Assembly: GCA_915070235.1 (NCBI GenBank)
Contig: CAJZFM010000140.1
Location: 1-6,053, forward strand
Reading direction: 5' to 3'
Source: an uncultured Capnocytophaga sp.
GTDB lineage: Bacteria; Bacteroidota; Bacteroidia; Flavobacteriales; Flavobacteriaceae
DNA: 6,053 bases
The notes under the pieces were generated by a model that made no database searches, was not told where the DNA came from, and saw only the letters and a list, made by a program, of their open reading frames with translations. Every line of letters begins with the position of its first letter. Positions within the stretch are counted from its first letter, which is position 1. Position numbers and translations under genes: made by a program. Below are positions 1 to 5,827 of the stretch, piece by piece.

Positions 1-145
1 CTAATGAATCTATAGTAGGGAGACTATCTTTTTGGGGAACAATTATCTCTTTTTTGGGGAGCAAGAGGGTATTTTTTACAATTTTTGTCCTTTGTAGGCA
101 GCCCAAAAAGAAAGGTATAAGGGGAAGGTATAGGTACTTTGTCAT
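1..145 (-). CDS. N-terminal part of an unrecognised lipoprotein (runs off left edge)
   Basis: This reading frame is open from an ATG at 145-143 to the window edge, giving 48 codons and no stop. The start reads MTKYLYLPLIPFFLGC: one basic residue, a hydrophobic stretch, then Leu-Gly-Cys at residues 14-16, a plausible signal peptidase II lipobox with Cys16 as the lipidated residue. The residues after Cys16 (LQRTKIVK) are basic and contain none of the acidic residues of the lipoprotein export signal described for Capnocytophaga and Flavobacterium, so I infer a periplasm-facing rather than surface-exposed protein. Residues 28-41 hold two similar heptapeptides, LLPKKEI and IVPQKDS. The ATG follows an A-rich stretch (TTAAAAAT) and lies 10 bases after the stop of the 103-residue membrane gene, so the two are probably translated from one transcript. 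The rest of the protein is outside the window and no family can be named. A chance open frame is possible but unlikely given the signal sequence, spacing and strand. Confidence 0.66.
   Translation of the reverse strand, partial: MTKYLYLPLIPFFLGCLQRTKIVKNTLLLPKKEIIVPQKDSLPTIDSL
23..64 (-). repeat. Imperfect tandem repeat inside the lipoprotein gene
   Basis: On the minus strand the core TTGCTCCCCAAAAA (64 to 51) recurs as TTGTTCCCCAAAAA (42 to 29), 13 of 14 bases identical, with a period of 22 bases. Because 22 is not a multiple of three, the two copies are read in frames one base apart, yet both give a hydrophobic-hydrophobic-Pro-(Lys/Gln)-Lys-acidic peptide (residues 28-34 and 35-41). Two copies are too few to call a functional repeat array; more could lie beyond the edge. 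Confidence 0.4.
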
Positions 146-155
146 ATTTTTAATC

Positions 156-467
156 TTAATTTCCTTGCGCTATTCCATACATAGCTATTACTGGAATACA
201 AAGCAATTCTAAGAATAACAGCAACCCTATTAGCATAATGAACCATAAGCTACGCGTTTTGGATTGTTTTCTCCAAAATGATATACAAAAAATGATACTT
301 ATGAGTAATTGTAAGAAAGTAATAGGCAATATAATTTGAATAGGATAGGCAAACTTGCTATCATCATACCTTAAAAGTCCCCAAACGAACATAAGGTAGA
401 CTCCAAAAAGCACAATGGCTATTGAAATATTATATTTCCAAAAAACTCTTATTGAATCACTTATCAT
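156..467 (-). CDS. Small three-helix inner-membrane protein, unknown function
   Basis: I do not recognise a family. The 103-residue product is very hydrophobic, with predicted transmembrane segments at about residues 12-32, 42-64 and 73-97. The loop between helices 2 and 3 (RKQSKTR, residues 66-72) is strongly basic, and R7 and K11 flank helix 1. By the positive-inside rule both face the cytoplasm, leaving the short C-terminus (GIAQGN) outside. There is no cleavable signal and no catalytic motif. Its ATG (467-465) overlaps the last 11 bases of the upstream 162-residue gene in a different frame, a layout typical of translational coupling. The lipoprotein gene starts 10 bases after its stop. 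Size and context would suit a helper, immunity-like or complex-subunit role, but nothing in the sequence shows which. Base composition is about 30% GC in sampled lines, well below the GH3 and DUF2797 genes. Confidence 0.72.
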   Translation of the reverse strand: MISDSIRVFWKYNISIAIVLFGVYLMFVWGLLRYDDSKFAYPIQIILPITFLQLLISIIFCISFWRKQSKTRSLWFIMLIGLLLFLELLCIPVIAMYGIAQGN

Positions 468-945
468 TAGTTATAGGTCTTTTATGGATAAATAGAAGCA
501 TCAAACAACATATAATCAAGCTAAAAATGAGAGATGTAAAAAGTCCTATGGTCATATCATTTATATTTTCCATGACATTAGCGCCTATCATATCTTGTTG
601 GCTATTGGATTTTAATCCATAGTAGCTATAAAATATAACAGATAATTGCAGGATAATGTATATACAAGCAAAAATAGGGATAGATTTATTTTTTCTCTCA
701 GCTGTATTGCTCTTGTTTCTCAAAAGAATATATCCCCCCAATAGGAAGATGATTAAAACATTGATTATGGAAAAAAAGGCGACTTTATCAACAAAATTAT
801 ATATTACATCTGTGGTTGTGGAGCTAACATTGTCTTCTATTTGGAATTTAAGGGATACATAACACCCCATAAGATACATAATATCAAATACAATAAAGAG
901 CAACAACCCCAATATAATTAGTGTTTTGGTGATATTTTTCTTCAT
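457..945 (-). CDS. Four-helix inner-membrane protein, unknown function
   Basis: This is a 162-residue integral membrane protein that I cannot assign to a family. Transmembrane segments are predicted at about residues 7-31, 54-75, 88-109 and 130-153. The N-terminus (MKKNITK), the loop between helices 2 and 3 (RNKSNTAERKNK, residues 76-87) and the C-terminus (HKRPITNDK) are basic, which predicts both ends in the cytoplasm. Residues 32-53 and 110-129 would be periplasmic loops; they are polar, somewhat acidic and rich in Ser/Thr/Asn. No signal-peptidase site or enzyme motif is visible. It is the first gene of the low-GC three-gene run and starts 49 bases after the GH3 stop. I see no TAnnTTTG element in that gap, so it may be read through from GH3 or use a promoter I cannot recognise. 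Its stop overlaps the next start by 11 bases. It is probably a real gene: length, topology and coupling all agree. Confidence 0.74.
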   Translation of the reverse strand: MKKNITKTLIILGLLLFIVFDIMYLMGCYVSLKFQIEDNVSSTTTDVIYNFVDKVAFFSIINVLIIFLLGGYILLRNKSNTAERKNKSIPIFACIYIILQLSVIFYSYYGLKSNSQQDMIGANVMENINDMTIGLFTSLIFSLIICCLMLLFIHKRPITNDK

Positions 946-994
946 AGTAATTCTTATTGTGTCTTAACGAATGAGACTATACAATCATTTCCTG

Positions 995-2524
995 CTATTG
1001 ATTGGTATTATTATCCTTTAGCTTCCAGATTGCCTCGAAGTAATCACGGGTATTGGAAAGGCGCGGAATCTTATGTTGGCCTCCTAACTTGCCGTTTTCT
1101 TTAAGCCAGTCGTGGAAAAGGTTTTTTCGGGCAATGTGTATCTTGGGCATAGCAAGGGTCATATCGTTATAGCGCTTGGCCTCGTAATCGGAGTTAAGTG
1201 CTTTTAGTTCAGTGTCCAAGGTGCGGGTGAAGGCTTCTATATCCTCAGGGGCGGTTTCGAATTCAATGATCCACTCGTGCCCACCGCTCTTGTTGCCTTG
1301 CATAAAAATAGGTGCCACGGTGTATTCTATCACGCTACAATGGTGCTCATGGCAGGCTCTTTTGAGGGCTTCCTCGGTGTTTTCTATGATAAGCTCTTCC
1401 CCAAATACGTTGATATGGTGCTTGGTGCGTCCTGTAATCTTGATACGATAGGGCGAGGTGGAGGTAAAGCGTACTGTATCGCCTATCTGATAGCGCCAAA
1501 GCCCTGCATTGGTAGTAATCACCATGGCATAGTTCTTACCTACCTCTACTTCCCATAGCGGAATGGCCCTCTGGGCAGGGGTGCCAAAGCTGTCCATAGG
1601 GATAAACTCATAGAATATACCATAGTCCAGCATCAGCAGCATTTCGTCGCTGTTGTTTCTGTCCTGTATGGCAAAGAAGCCCTCGGAGGCGTTGTAGGTC
1701 TCATAATAACGGAAACTATCGGAGGGAATAAGTTGCTTATATTGGTCTCGGTAAGGGACAAAGCTCACCCCGCCGTGGAAATATACCTCTAAGTTTTTCC
1801 ATATCTCTAATACATTTTCTTTGCCTGTATAGGAGAGCGCTTGCCGAAGGAGTACCATCATCCATGAAGGGACACCTACCAAGCTAGTTACATTCTCTCG
1901 AGAGGATTCCGCTATAATAGCCTTCATCTTGGCTTCCCACTCGCTCATTAGCGACACCTTGGTGGAGGGGGTACAGCTGAACTCAGCCCAGAAAGGGAGG
2001 TTGTCTATGAGTATAGCGGATAAGTCGCCAAAGATAGTGCCGTTTTCCTCATATAACTCCTTACTGCCCCCAAGGCGTAGGCTCTTTCCTGTAAAGAGAT
2101 TGGAGTCGGGGTTGTTATTCAGGTATAAGCAAAGCATATCCTTGCCTGCCTTATAGTGGCAATACTGGAGCGCTTCCTCACTTACAGGGATAAACTTGCT
2201 TTTGGCATTGGTCGTACCGCTACTCTTGGCAAACCATTTGATAGGGGTACGCCAAAAAAGGTTCTGCTCCCCACGACGGGCACGCTCTATCATAGGCTCT
2301 ATATCCTCATAGATAGAGATGGGGATACGTGCAGCAAAATCCTCATAGTTACGAATAGAAATAAAGTCGTATTGCTTGCCCATCTCGGTACTCTGTGCGG
2401 CTTCTAAGAGCTTGGCACATACGTTTTCTTGTACTTCATGAGGGCGTTTGATGAATTCTTCTATCTGGTCTATACGCTTGCGCAAGAACCAAGAAGCAAT
2501 GGAATGGATAATCGTTAAAGCCAT
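995..2524 (-). CDS. GH3-superfamily adenylating enzyme (acyl-acid amido synthetase-like)
   Basis: The 509-residue product is a full-length bacterial GH3 protein of the ANL adenylating-enzyme superfamily. Characterised plant members adenylate a carboxylic acid with ATP and then transfer the acyl group to an amino acid; the substrate of the bacterial proteins is not known to me. Motif 1, the phosphate loop, is SSGTTNAKSK at residues 101-110. Motif 2 is TYNASEGFF at about 276-284. The ribose-contacting RYQIGDT is at 344-350, followed by the hinge region TGR (364-366) and NVFGEELI (372-379). The C-terminal lobe carries GGQHKIPR (481-488), whose Lys485 is in the position of the family's conserved lysine. 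No signal peptide or membrane helix is seen, so it should be cytoplasmic. The start is supported by the typical N-terminus (SIASWFLRKRIDQIEEFIKRPHEVQ) and an A-rich leader. It is divergent from DUF2797 and upstream of the small membrane genes. 'Auxin-responsive promoter' in database names is a plant legacy and says nothing about function here. Confidence 0.93.
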   Translation of the reverse strand: MALTIIHSIASWFLRKRIDQIEEFIKRPHEVQENVCAKLLEAAQSTEMGKQYDFISIRNYEDFAARIPISIYEDIEPMIERARRGEQNLFWRTPIKWFAKSSGTTNAKSKFIPVSEEALQYCHYKAGKDMLCLYLNNNPDSNLFTGKSLRLGGSKELYEENGTIFGDLSAILIDNLPFWAEFSCTPSTKVSLMSEWEAKMKAIIAESSRENVTSLVGVPSWMMVLLRQALSYTGKENVLEIWKNLEVYFHGGVSFVPYRDQYKQLIPSDSFRYYETYNASEGFFAIQDRNNSDEMLLMLDYGIFYEFIPMDSFGTPAQRAIPLWEVEVGKNYAMVITTNAGLWRYQIGDTVRFTSTSPYRIKITGRTKHHINVFGEELIIENTEEALKRACHEHHCSVIEYTVAPIFMQGNKSGGHEWIIEFETAPEDIEAFTRTLDTELKALNSDYEAKRYNDMTLAMPKIHIARKNLFHDWLKENGKLGGQHKIPRLSNTRDYFEAIWKLKDNNTNQ

Positions 2525-2541
2525 ATTTTCTAAAAAAGATG

Positions 2542-2572
2542 TTCGGAGTTTGGTTTATTTTTACTACTTTTG
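2542..2572 (+). promoter_or_regulatory. Putative Bacteroidota-type promoter for the DUF2797 gene
   Basis: TACTTTTG at 2565-2572 matches the Bacteroidota -7 consensus TAnnTTTG exactly. Nineteen bases upstream, TTCG at 2542-2545 is one mismatch from the TTTG -33 element. Transcription would begin near 2579, upstream of the ATG at 2608 but downstream of the alternative ATG at 2539. The site therefore also argues for the shorter protein. The consensus is established for the phylum; the assignment here is by eye. Confidence 0.6.
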
Positions 2573-2599
2573 TCAATCATTATAGCGGACGTAAAAGTA
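2565..2599. repeat. Inverted repeat joining the two face-to-face -7 elements
   Basis: TACTTTT (2565-2571) and AAAAGTA (2593-2599) are perfect 7-base inverted arms around a 21-base spacer. Each arm is the core of one predicted -7 element, so the symmetry may simply reflect two promoters facing each other. A regulator that binds both arms is possible but not shown. Confidence 0.4.
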
Positions 2600-2623
2600 C
2601 AAAAAATATGAATACCTACCAAA
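2592..2623 (-). promoter_or_regulatory. Putative Bacteroidota-type promoter for the GH3 gene
   Basis: On the minus strand, TTTG (2623-2620) is followed after 20 bases by TACTTTTA (2599-2592), seven of eight positions matching TAnnTTTG. Transcription would start near 2585, about 60 bases before the GH3 ATG. The element spans the DUF2797 start codon (2608-2610), and its RNA polymerase would run through the DUF2797 promoter, and vice versa. The last-base mismatch in the -7 element lowers confidence. Confidence 0.5.
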
Positions 2624-3405
2624 CGGTTTTAAGAAAAATGCGAACTGAGGCACAAACGCCTGTACAGTATTACCTTTCTTTAGAGGAGGGAGAGCTACCC
2701 ATGAACGACCTATTGGGACAACAGCTCACCTTGCGCTTTGCAGGTTACCACTGTTTGCACTGTGGGCAACCCAAGGAGATATACAGGCAGGGTCTCTGTA
2801 AAAAATGTTTCTTTGAAGCCCCAGAGGTGGGGGAGTGGATCATCCGCCCAGAGCTGAGCAAGGCACACTTAGGTATAGAGGACAGGGATTTGGCTTACGA
2901 ACAGCAGGTACAGCTACAACCGCACTTGCTTTACTTGGCCAACTCCAGTGAGGTAAAAGTAGGCGTTACCCGCAAAACACAGATGCCTACCCGCTGGATA
3001 GACCAAGGCGCTCATGAGGCCTTGGTAATGTTGGAGGTGCCCAACCGTTATTTGGCAGGGATAGGGGAGGTCGCCCTCAAAGCGCATATCTCCGATAAGA
3101 CCAATTGGCGCAAGATGCTGACCAATACCCTACAAGTAGTGGATCTCAATACGATCAAACAAGGCTTAAAGGCGTTTCTCCCTCAAGAGACCTTGTCTTA
3201 CTTCAGTGAAGAAGTACCTATCTATCATATCAACTATCCCGTCCTTAGGTATCCTACCAAAGTTACGAGCCTTACCATGCCCAAGACCCTACAGTATCAG
3301 GGCAGGCTTATGGGAATCAAAGGGCAATACCTCCTCTTTGAGGATAACACTGTCTTCAATGTACGCGGACACGAGGGGTTTGTAGTGGAAATTAGTTTTT
3401 CTTAA
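2608..3405 (+). CDS. DUF2797-family protein with a double-CxxC zinc-ribbon-like N-terminus
   Basis: The product from the ATG at 2608 is 265 residues and matches my recollection of the DUF2797 family. Near the N-terminus are two CxxC knuckles, C49-x-x-C52 and C64-x-x-C67 (HCLHCGQ and GLCKKCFF), likely one zinc site. The family-like core follows: SKAHLGIEDRDLAYEQQ (84-100), LLYLANSSEVKVGVTR (107-122), then PTRWIDQGA (127-135) and the stretch EVALKAHISDKTNWRKML (154-171). No signal peptide or membrane helix, so cytoplasmic. The frame stays open upstream to an ATG at 2539, but that extension contains the predicted promoter, and its residues (MFGVWFIFTTF...) look like translated promoter DNA. I therefore chose 2608, which has an A-rich leader (TACAAAAAAT). 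ATG at 2638 is a weaker alternative. The function is not established; zinc binding suggests a nucleic-acid or protein partner. It is divergent from GH3 and ends one base from the receptor's stop. Confidence 0.87.
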   Translation: MNTYQTVLRKMRTEAQTPVQYYLSLEEGELPMNDLLGQQLTLRFAGYHCLHCGQPKEIYRQGLCKKCFFEAPEVGEWIIRPELSKAHLGIEDRDLAYEQQVQLQPHLLYLANSSEVKVGVTRKTQMPTRWIDQGAHEALVMLEVPNRYLAGIGEVALKAHISDKTNWRKMLTNTLQVVDLNTIKQGLKAFLPQETLSYFSEEVPIYHINYPVLRYPTKVTSLTMPKTLQYQGRLMGIKGQYLLFEDNTVFNVRGHEGFVVEISFS

Positions 3406-3406
3406 A

Positions 3407-5731
3407 TTACATTCGGTTGTTTTCCTCCTCACTTATTTCTTTTCCTTTGTATTTGCTTCGGGTAGTGTTGAAGTTATAGCTTATCCCTATCTTGAAACTA
3501 AAATTACTGTAGCTATAGGCGGTACTGTTACTGATGTATGAGTTTTGTATACGGGCATGTCGGTTCAGCCCATTATAAAAGTCGGAGGCTACAGCATATA
3601 CAGAAAGTGATTGGTGGAAGAATGCACGTGCTACTCCTACAAATACACCACTTACAGGCTTGTATATGTAGTAGGCTTCTTGCATAGATCCTTTGCTCTT
3701 ATAGAGAAGCATAACTAAAAAAAGCCAATTTTCTGAAGGGGTGATTTGGTTCATCCATTCTACTGAAAAAAGTCCTTCACTTTTGTAAAACACCTTATCA
3801 GCAAAAGGTTTTTCATAGGTAAGGGTAAGTTTAGGCATCCACTTTCCTATTTGTTTTTGAGCATTAAGTGCACATTTCAGTAGGCTAAAATCGTCATAAT
3901 TACGAAGAATTTTTTCTACCGCATTGGAGTTGATAGAAGAGAGTTGGTAATCGGCATAAATTCCCTTGTGAATAAGGGAATAAGTAACGGAAGCTGATAC
4001 AGGGCCATAAGTGGCCAGCGTATTCCACTCATCAGTGAGTTGAGGTGTAATATAAGGGTTTCCGCGATTGTACAGGAAAGAAGAAACATAGCTATTGTAG
4101 TCACTGAGATCATGGAAGGTAGGGCGCTTAATCTTGCGCGCATAGCTGAAAGTTATTTGAGTTTTCTCCCAAGGGAAAGCTACCGATACATTAGGCAACC
4201 AATCTCGATAGGTCTTACTTTTCGCTTCGCTTTTCTGCTCGTTTTCATAATAATCAAAATCAGCATACTCATAGCGTGTGCCCAGTTTTAGATTTACCTT
4301 TTTGATAGGATAGGAAAAACTAAGAAAAGCATCCGAACGAGTTTCCTTATTTTTAGCATTGAAGGCAGAAAGTACATTGTCTTGGTAATTCTCAGTGCGG
4401 TGTAGGTTACTTACCTGAACACCATAGCCAAGAGTCCCTTTGCCTAACTGTTGAAAGAAAGTGGTCTTGAGCCCCCACCAATTGGAAATCACATCGGAAT
4501 GCGTGTGTACGTTGCGAGAGGTTGTATTAAGGAGGTTGTGCTCGACAATGTCAGAAGTATTATCAGAACGCAGACCGATATAATCCACATCAGTTTGCAT
4601 TTTTAGTACATCAGTGAGTTTGCCTTCGTAATAGGCATTGACACTGAGTTTTTTGTCTTGCTCAAATTGGTCATACTCGTTGCGCCCCCGAGCAGTAAGC
4701 AATTGGTTCTTATAAGTAGTCGTTTCTTGAGTGCTAAAGTTATGTCCGATGAAAGGTATAATACTCCCTCTTATGCTCATACCCAGAGAGTGTTCTTCAG
4801 AGAATTCGTGTGCAAATCCTATCTTTGTTTTAATGTTTTTGTGCTGATTTTGACGGGTTTCATCATTGAGTACTCGCCACTGGTTATTTTGGGTAAATAC
4901 TTGCAAATCCTGAGCTACATTATAGTCTTCTTGGTTAAAATGATTATCATTACTTATGCTTGTAAACCAGTCGGTTTTCCCTTTACGATAATTGAGGCTT
5001 AGCCAAGTTTCATCCATTAAGCCTTTTTTGAAGAAATAGAAGGTGTTTTCAGCTGCCCCACTAAGTCCATCTCCTGGTTTCTTTTTGAGTATGATGTAGA
5101 TAACAGCGCCTACTGTATTATCGAAAGCGGCACCTGGTTGGGTTTCCATCTCTATACGCTCAATATCTTTTGGAGATAGCTGATACACTTCATCAAGGTT
5201 ACGCACCCTGCGATTATTAATATAGAAGATGGGATTCCCCTTGCCAAAAACCTCAAAACCACCGCCTGTATAGGAAGTACTAACCCCAGGTAGAAAGTTC
5301 AATAGCATATCAGTATTGGGCAATTTTTGCAAGGTAGATTGTGCTACATTGGTACTAATGCGAGTGCCTTTCTGTTCCAAAATAGGACGGCGGCGGGCAG
5401 TAACAACCACAGCATCTAATTCATTAGAAGTAGGAATTAGAACAATCGTACCTAAATTACTACTTGTAGGAGACAAGACTTTCTCTTGGTATTCCAAATG
5501 TGTGATTTTAATAAGCACCTTTTTGCTATTAGCGGGATTGGGTAGTTCAAAAGAACCATGTCCATTGCTGATAACTCCCTTTACTAAGGTAGAATCAGGG
5601 AGCGACATCAGGATAATATTTGCATCACTGACGGGTTTCTGATCGGGGTTGACCAATGTGCCTCTAAAAGTAGTCTGTGCAGCAGTGGTGGCACTAACGA
5701 CTAAGAATAGTAATAGGATAATATTTTTCAT
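3407..5731 (-). CDS. TonB-dependent-receptor-like outer-membrane beta-barrel protein
   Basis: The 774-residue protein has the layout of Bacteroidota receptors with the 'outer membrane protein beta-barrel family' C-terminal barrel. A Sec signal peptide covers residues 1-19 (MKNIILLLFLVVSATTAAQ, cleavage probably after Ala-Gln). A carboxypeptidase-regulatory-like domain spans about 21-100 (FRGTLVNPDQKPVSDANI onward). A TonB-box-like ELDAVVVTARR lies at 104-114. A plug domain covers about 115-218, with LPNTDMLLNFLPGV, then INNRRVRNLDEVYQL and DIERIEMETQPGAAFD. The rest, about 222-760, alternates aromatic-rich strands and polar loops, ending in SFKIGISYNFNT and a charged tail. It should sit in the outer membrane and import an unknown substrate using TonB energy. 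No SusD-like partner, sigma/anti-sigma pair or enzyme accompanies it, so no substrate can be proposed. Length is normal and no frameshift is seen. The start is fixed by the signal peptide and A-rich leader. Confidence 0.92.
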   Translation of the reverse strand: MKNIILLLFLVVSATTAAQTTFRGTLVNPDQKPVSDANIILMSLPDSTLVKGVISNGHGSFELPNPANSKKVLIKITHLEYQEKVLSPTSSNLGTIVLIPTSNELDAVVVTARRRPILEQKGTRISTNVAQSTLQKLPNTDMLLNFLPGVSTSYTGGGFEVFGKGNPIFYINNRRVRNLDEVYQLSPKDIERIEMETQPGAAFDNTVGAVIYIILKKKPGDGLSGAAENTFYFFKKGLMDETWLSLNYRKGKTDWFTSISNDNHFNQEDYNVAQDLQVFTQNNQWRVLNDETRQNQHKNIKTKIGFAHEFSEEHSLGMSIRGSIIPFIGHNFSTQETTTYKNQLLTARGRNEYDQFEQDKKLSVNAYYEGKLTDVLKMQTDVDYIGLRSDNTSDIVEHNLLNTTSRNVHTHSDVISNWWGLKTTFFQQLGKGTLGYGVQVSNLHRTENYQDNVLSAFNAKNKETRSDAFLSFSYPIKKVNLKLGTRYEYADFDYYENEQKSEAKSKTYRDWLPNVSVAFPWEKTQITFSYARKIKRPTFHDLSDYNSYVSSFLYNRGNPYITPQLTDEWNTLATYGPVSASVTYSLIHKGIYADYQLSSINSNAVEKILRNYDDFSLLKCALNAQKQIGKWMPKLTLTYEKPFADKVFYKSEGLFSVEWMNQITPSENWLFLVMLLYKSKGSMQEAYYIYKPVSGVFVGVARAFFHQSLSVYAVASDFYNGLNRHARIQNSYISNSTAYSYSNFSFKIGISYNFNTTRSKYKGKEISEEENNRM

Positions 5732-5775
5732 TTTTATATTTTTGGTTAATGAAGATGCTTGTTAATTCTTTATCA

Positions 5776-5794
5776 CAAAAATACAACAAAATTA
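5776..5794 (-). promoter_or_regulatory. Two tandem TAnnTTTG -7 elements upstream of the receptor gene
   Basis: On the minus strand, TAATTTTG (5794-5787) and TATTTTTG (5783-5776) both match the Bacteroidota -7 consensus exactly, 11 bases apart. They lie about 45-63 bases before the receptor ATG, which predicts a short leader. No good TTTG is found at the expected 17-23 base spacing upstream of either one, so which is used, if either, is open. The region is AT-rich and chance matches are likely enough to temper confidence. Confidence 0.45.
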
Positions 5795-5827
5795 GATATT
5801 ATGCAGTATGTAAAACGTTAAAAATTG

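Noticed and set aside
132..142. TACTTTG on the plus strand resembling a -7 element
   Set aside because: It has one base too few between TA and TTTG, and would drive transcription antisense into the membrane genes.
422..862. Plus-strand open frames of 66 and 68 codons opposite the small membrane genes
   Set aside because: Their hydrophobic look mirrors the membrane-protein codons on the minus strand; the minus-strand genes have coupled starts, proper topology and a shared operon layout, while these do not.
961..977. Possible small hairpin GTCT...AGAC between GH3 and the first membrane gene
   Set aside because: Only 4-base arms around 9 bases, with no following T-run; not enough for a terminator.
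1212..2407. Several plus-strand open frames of 75-93 codons opposite the GH3 gene
   Set aside because: All are shadows of the GH3 coding sequence, which carries every family motif on the minus strand.
2549..2572. TTTG at 2549-2552 as the -33 element of the DUF2797 promoter
   Set aside because: It is a perfect match, but only 12 bases separate it from the -7 element, too short for the usual 17-23 base spacing; the imperfect TTCG at 2542 with 19 bases fits better.
4658..5002. 114-codon plus-strand open frame opposite the receptor gene
   Set aside because: It lies wholly antisense inside a clear receptor coding sequence, has no plausible start context or family features, and is explained by the opposite strand's codons.
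5316..5642. 108-codon plus-strand open frame opposite the receptor N-terminus
   Set aside because: Antisense to the signal peptide, regulatory-like and plug domains of the receptor; no recognisable protein pattern.
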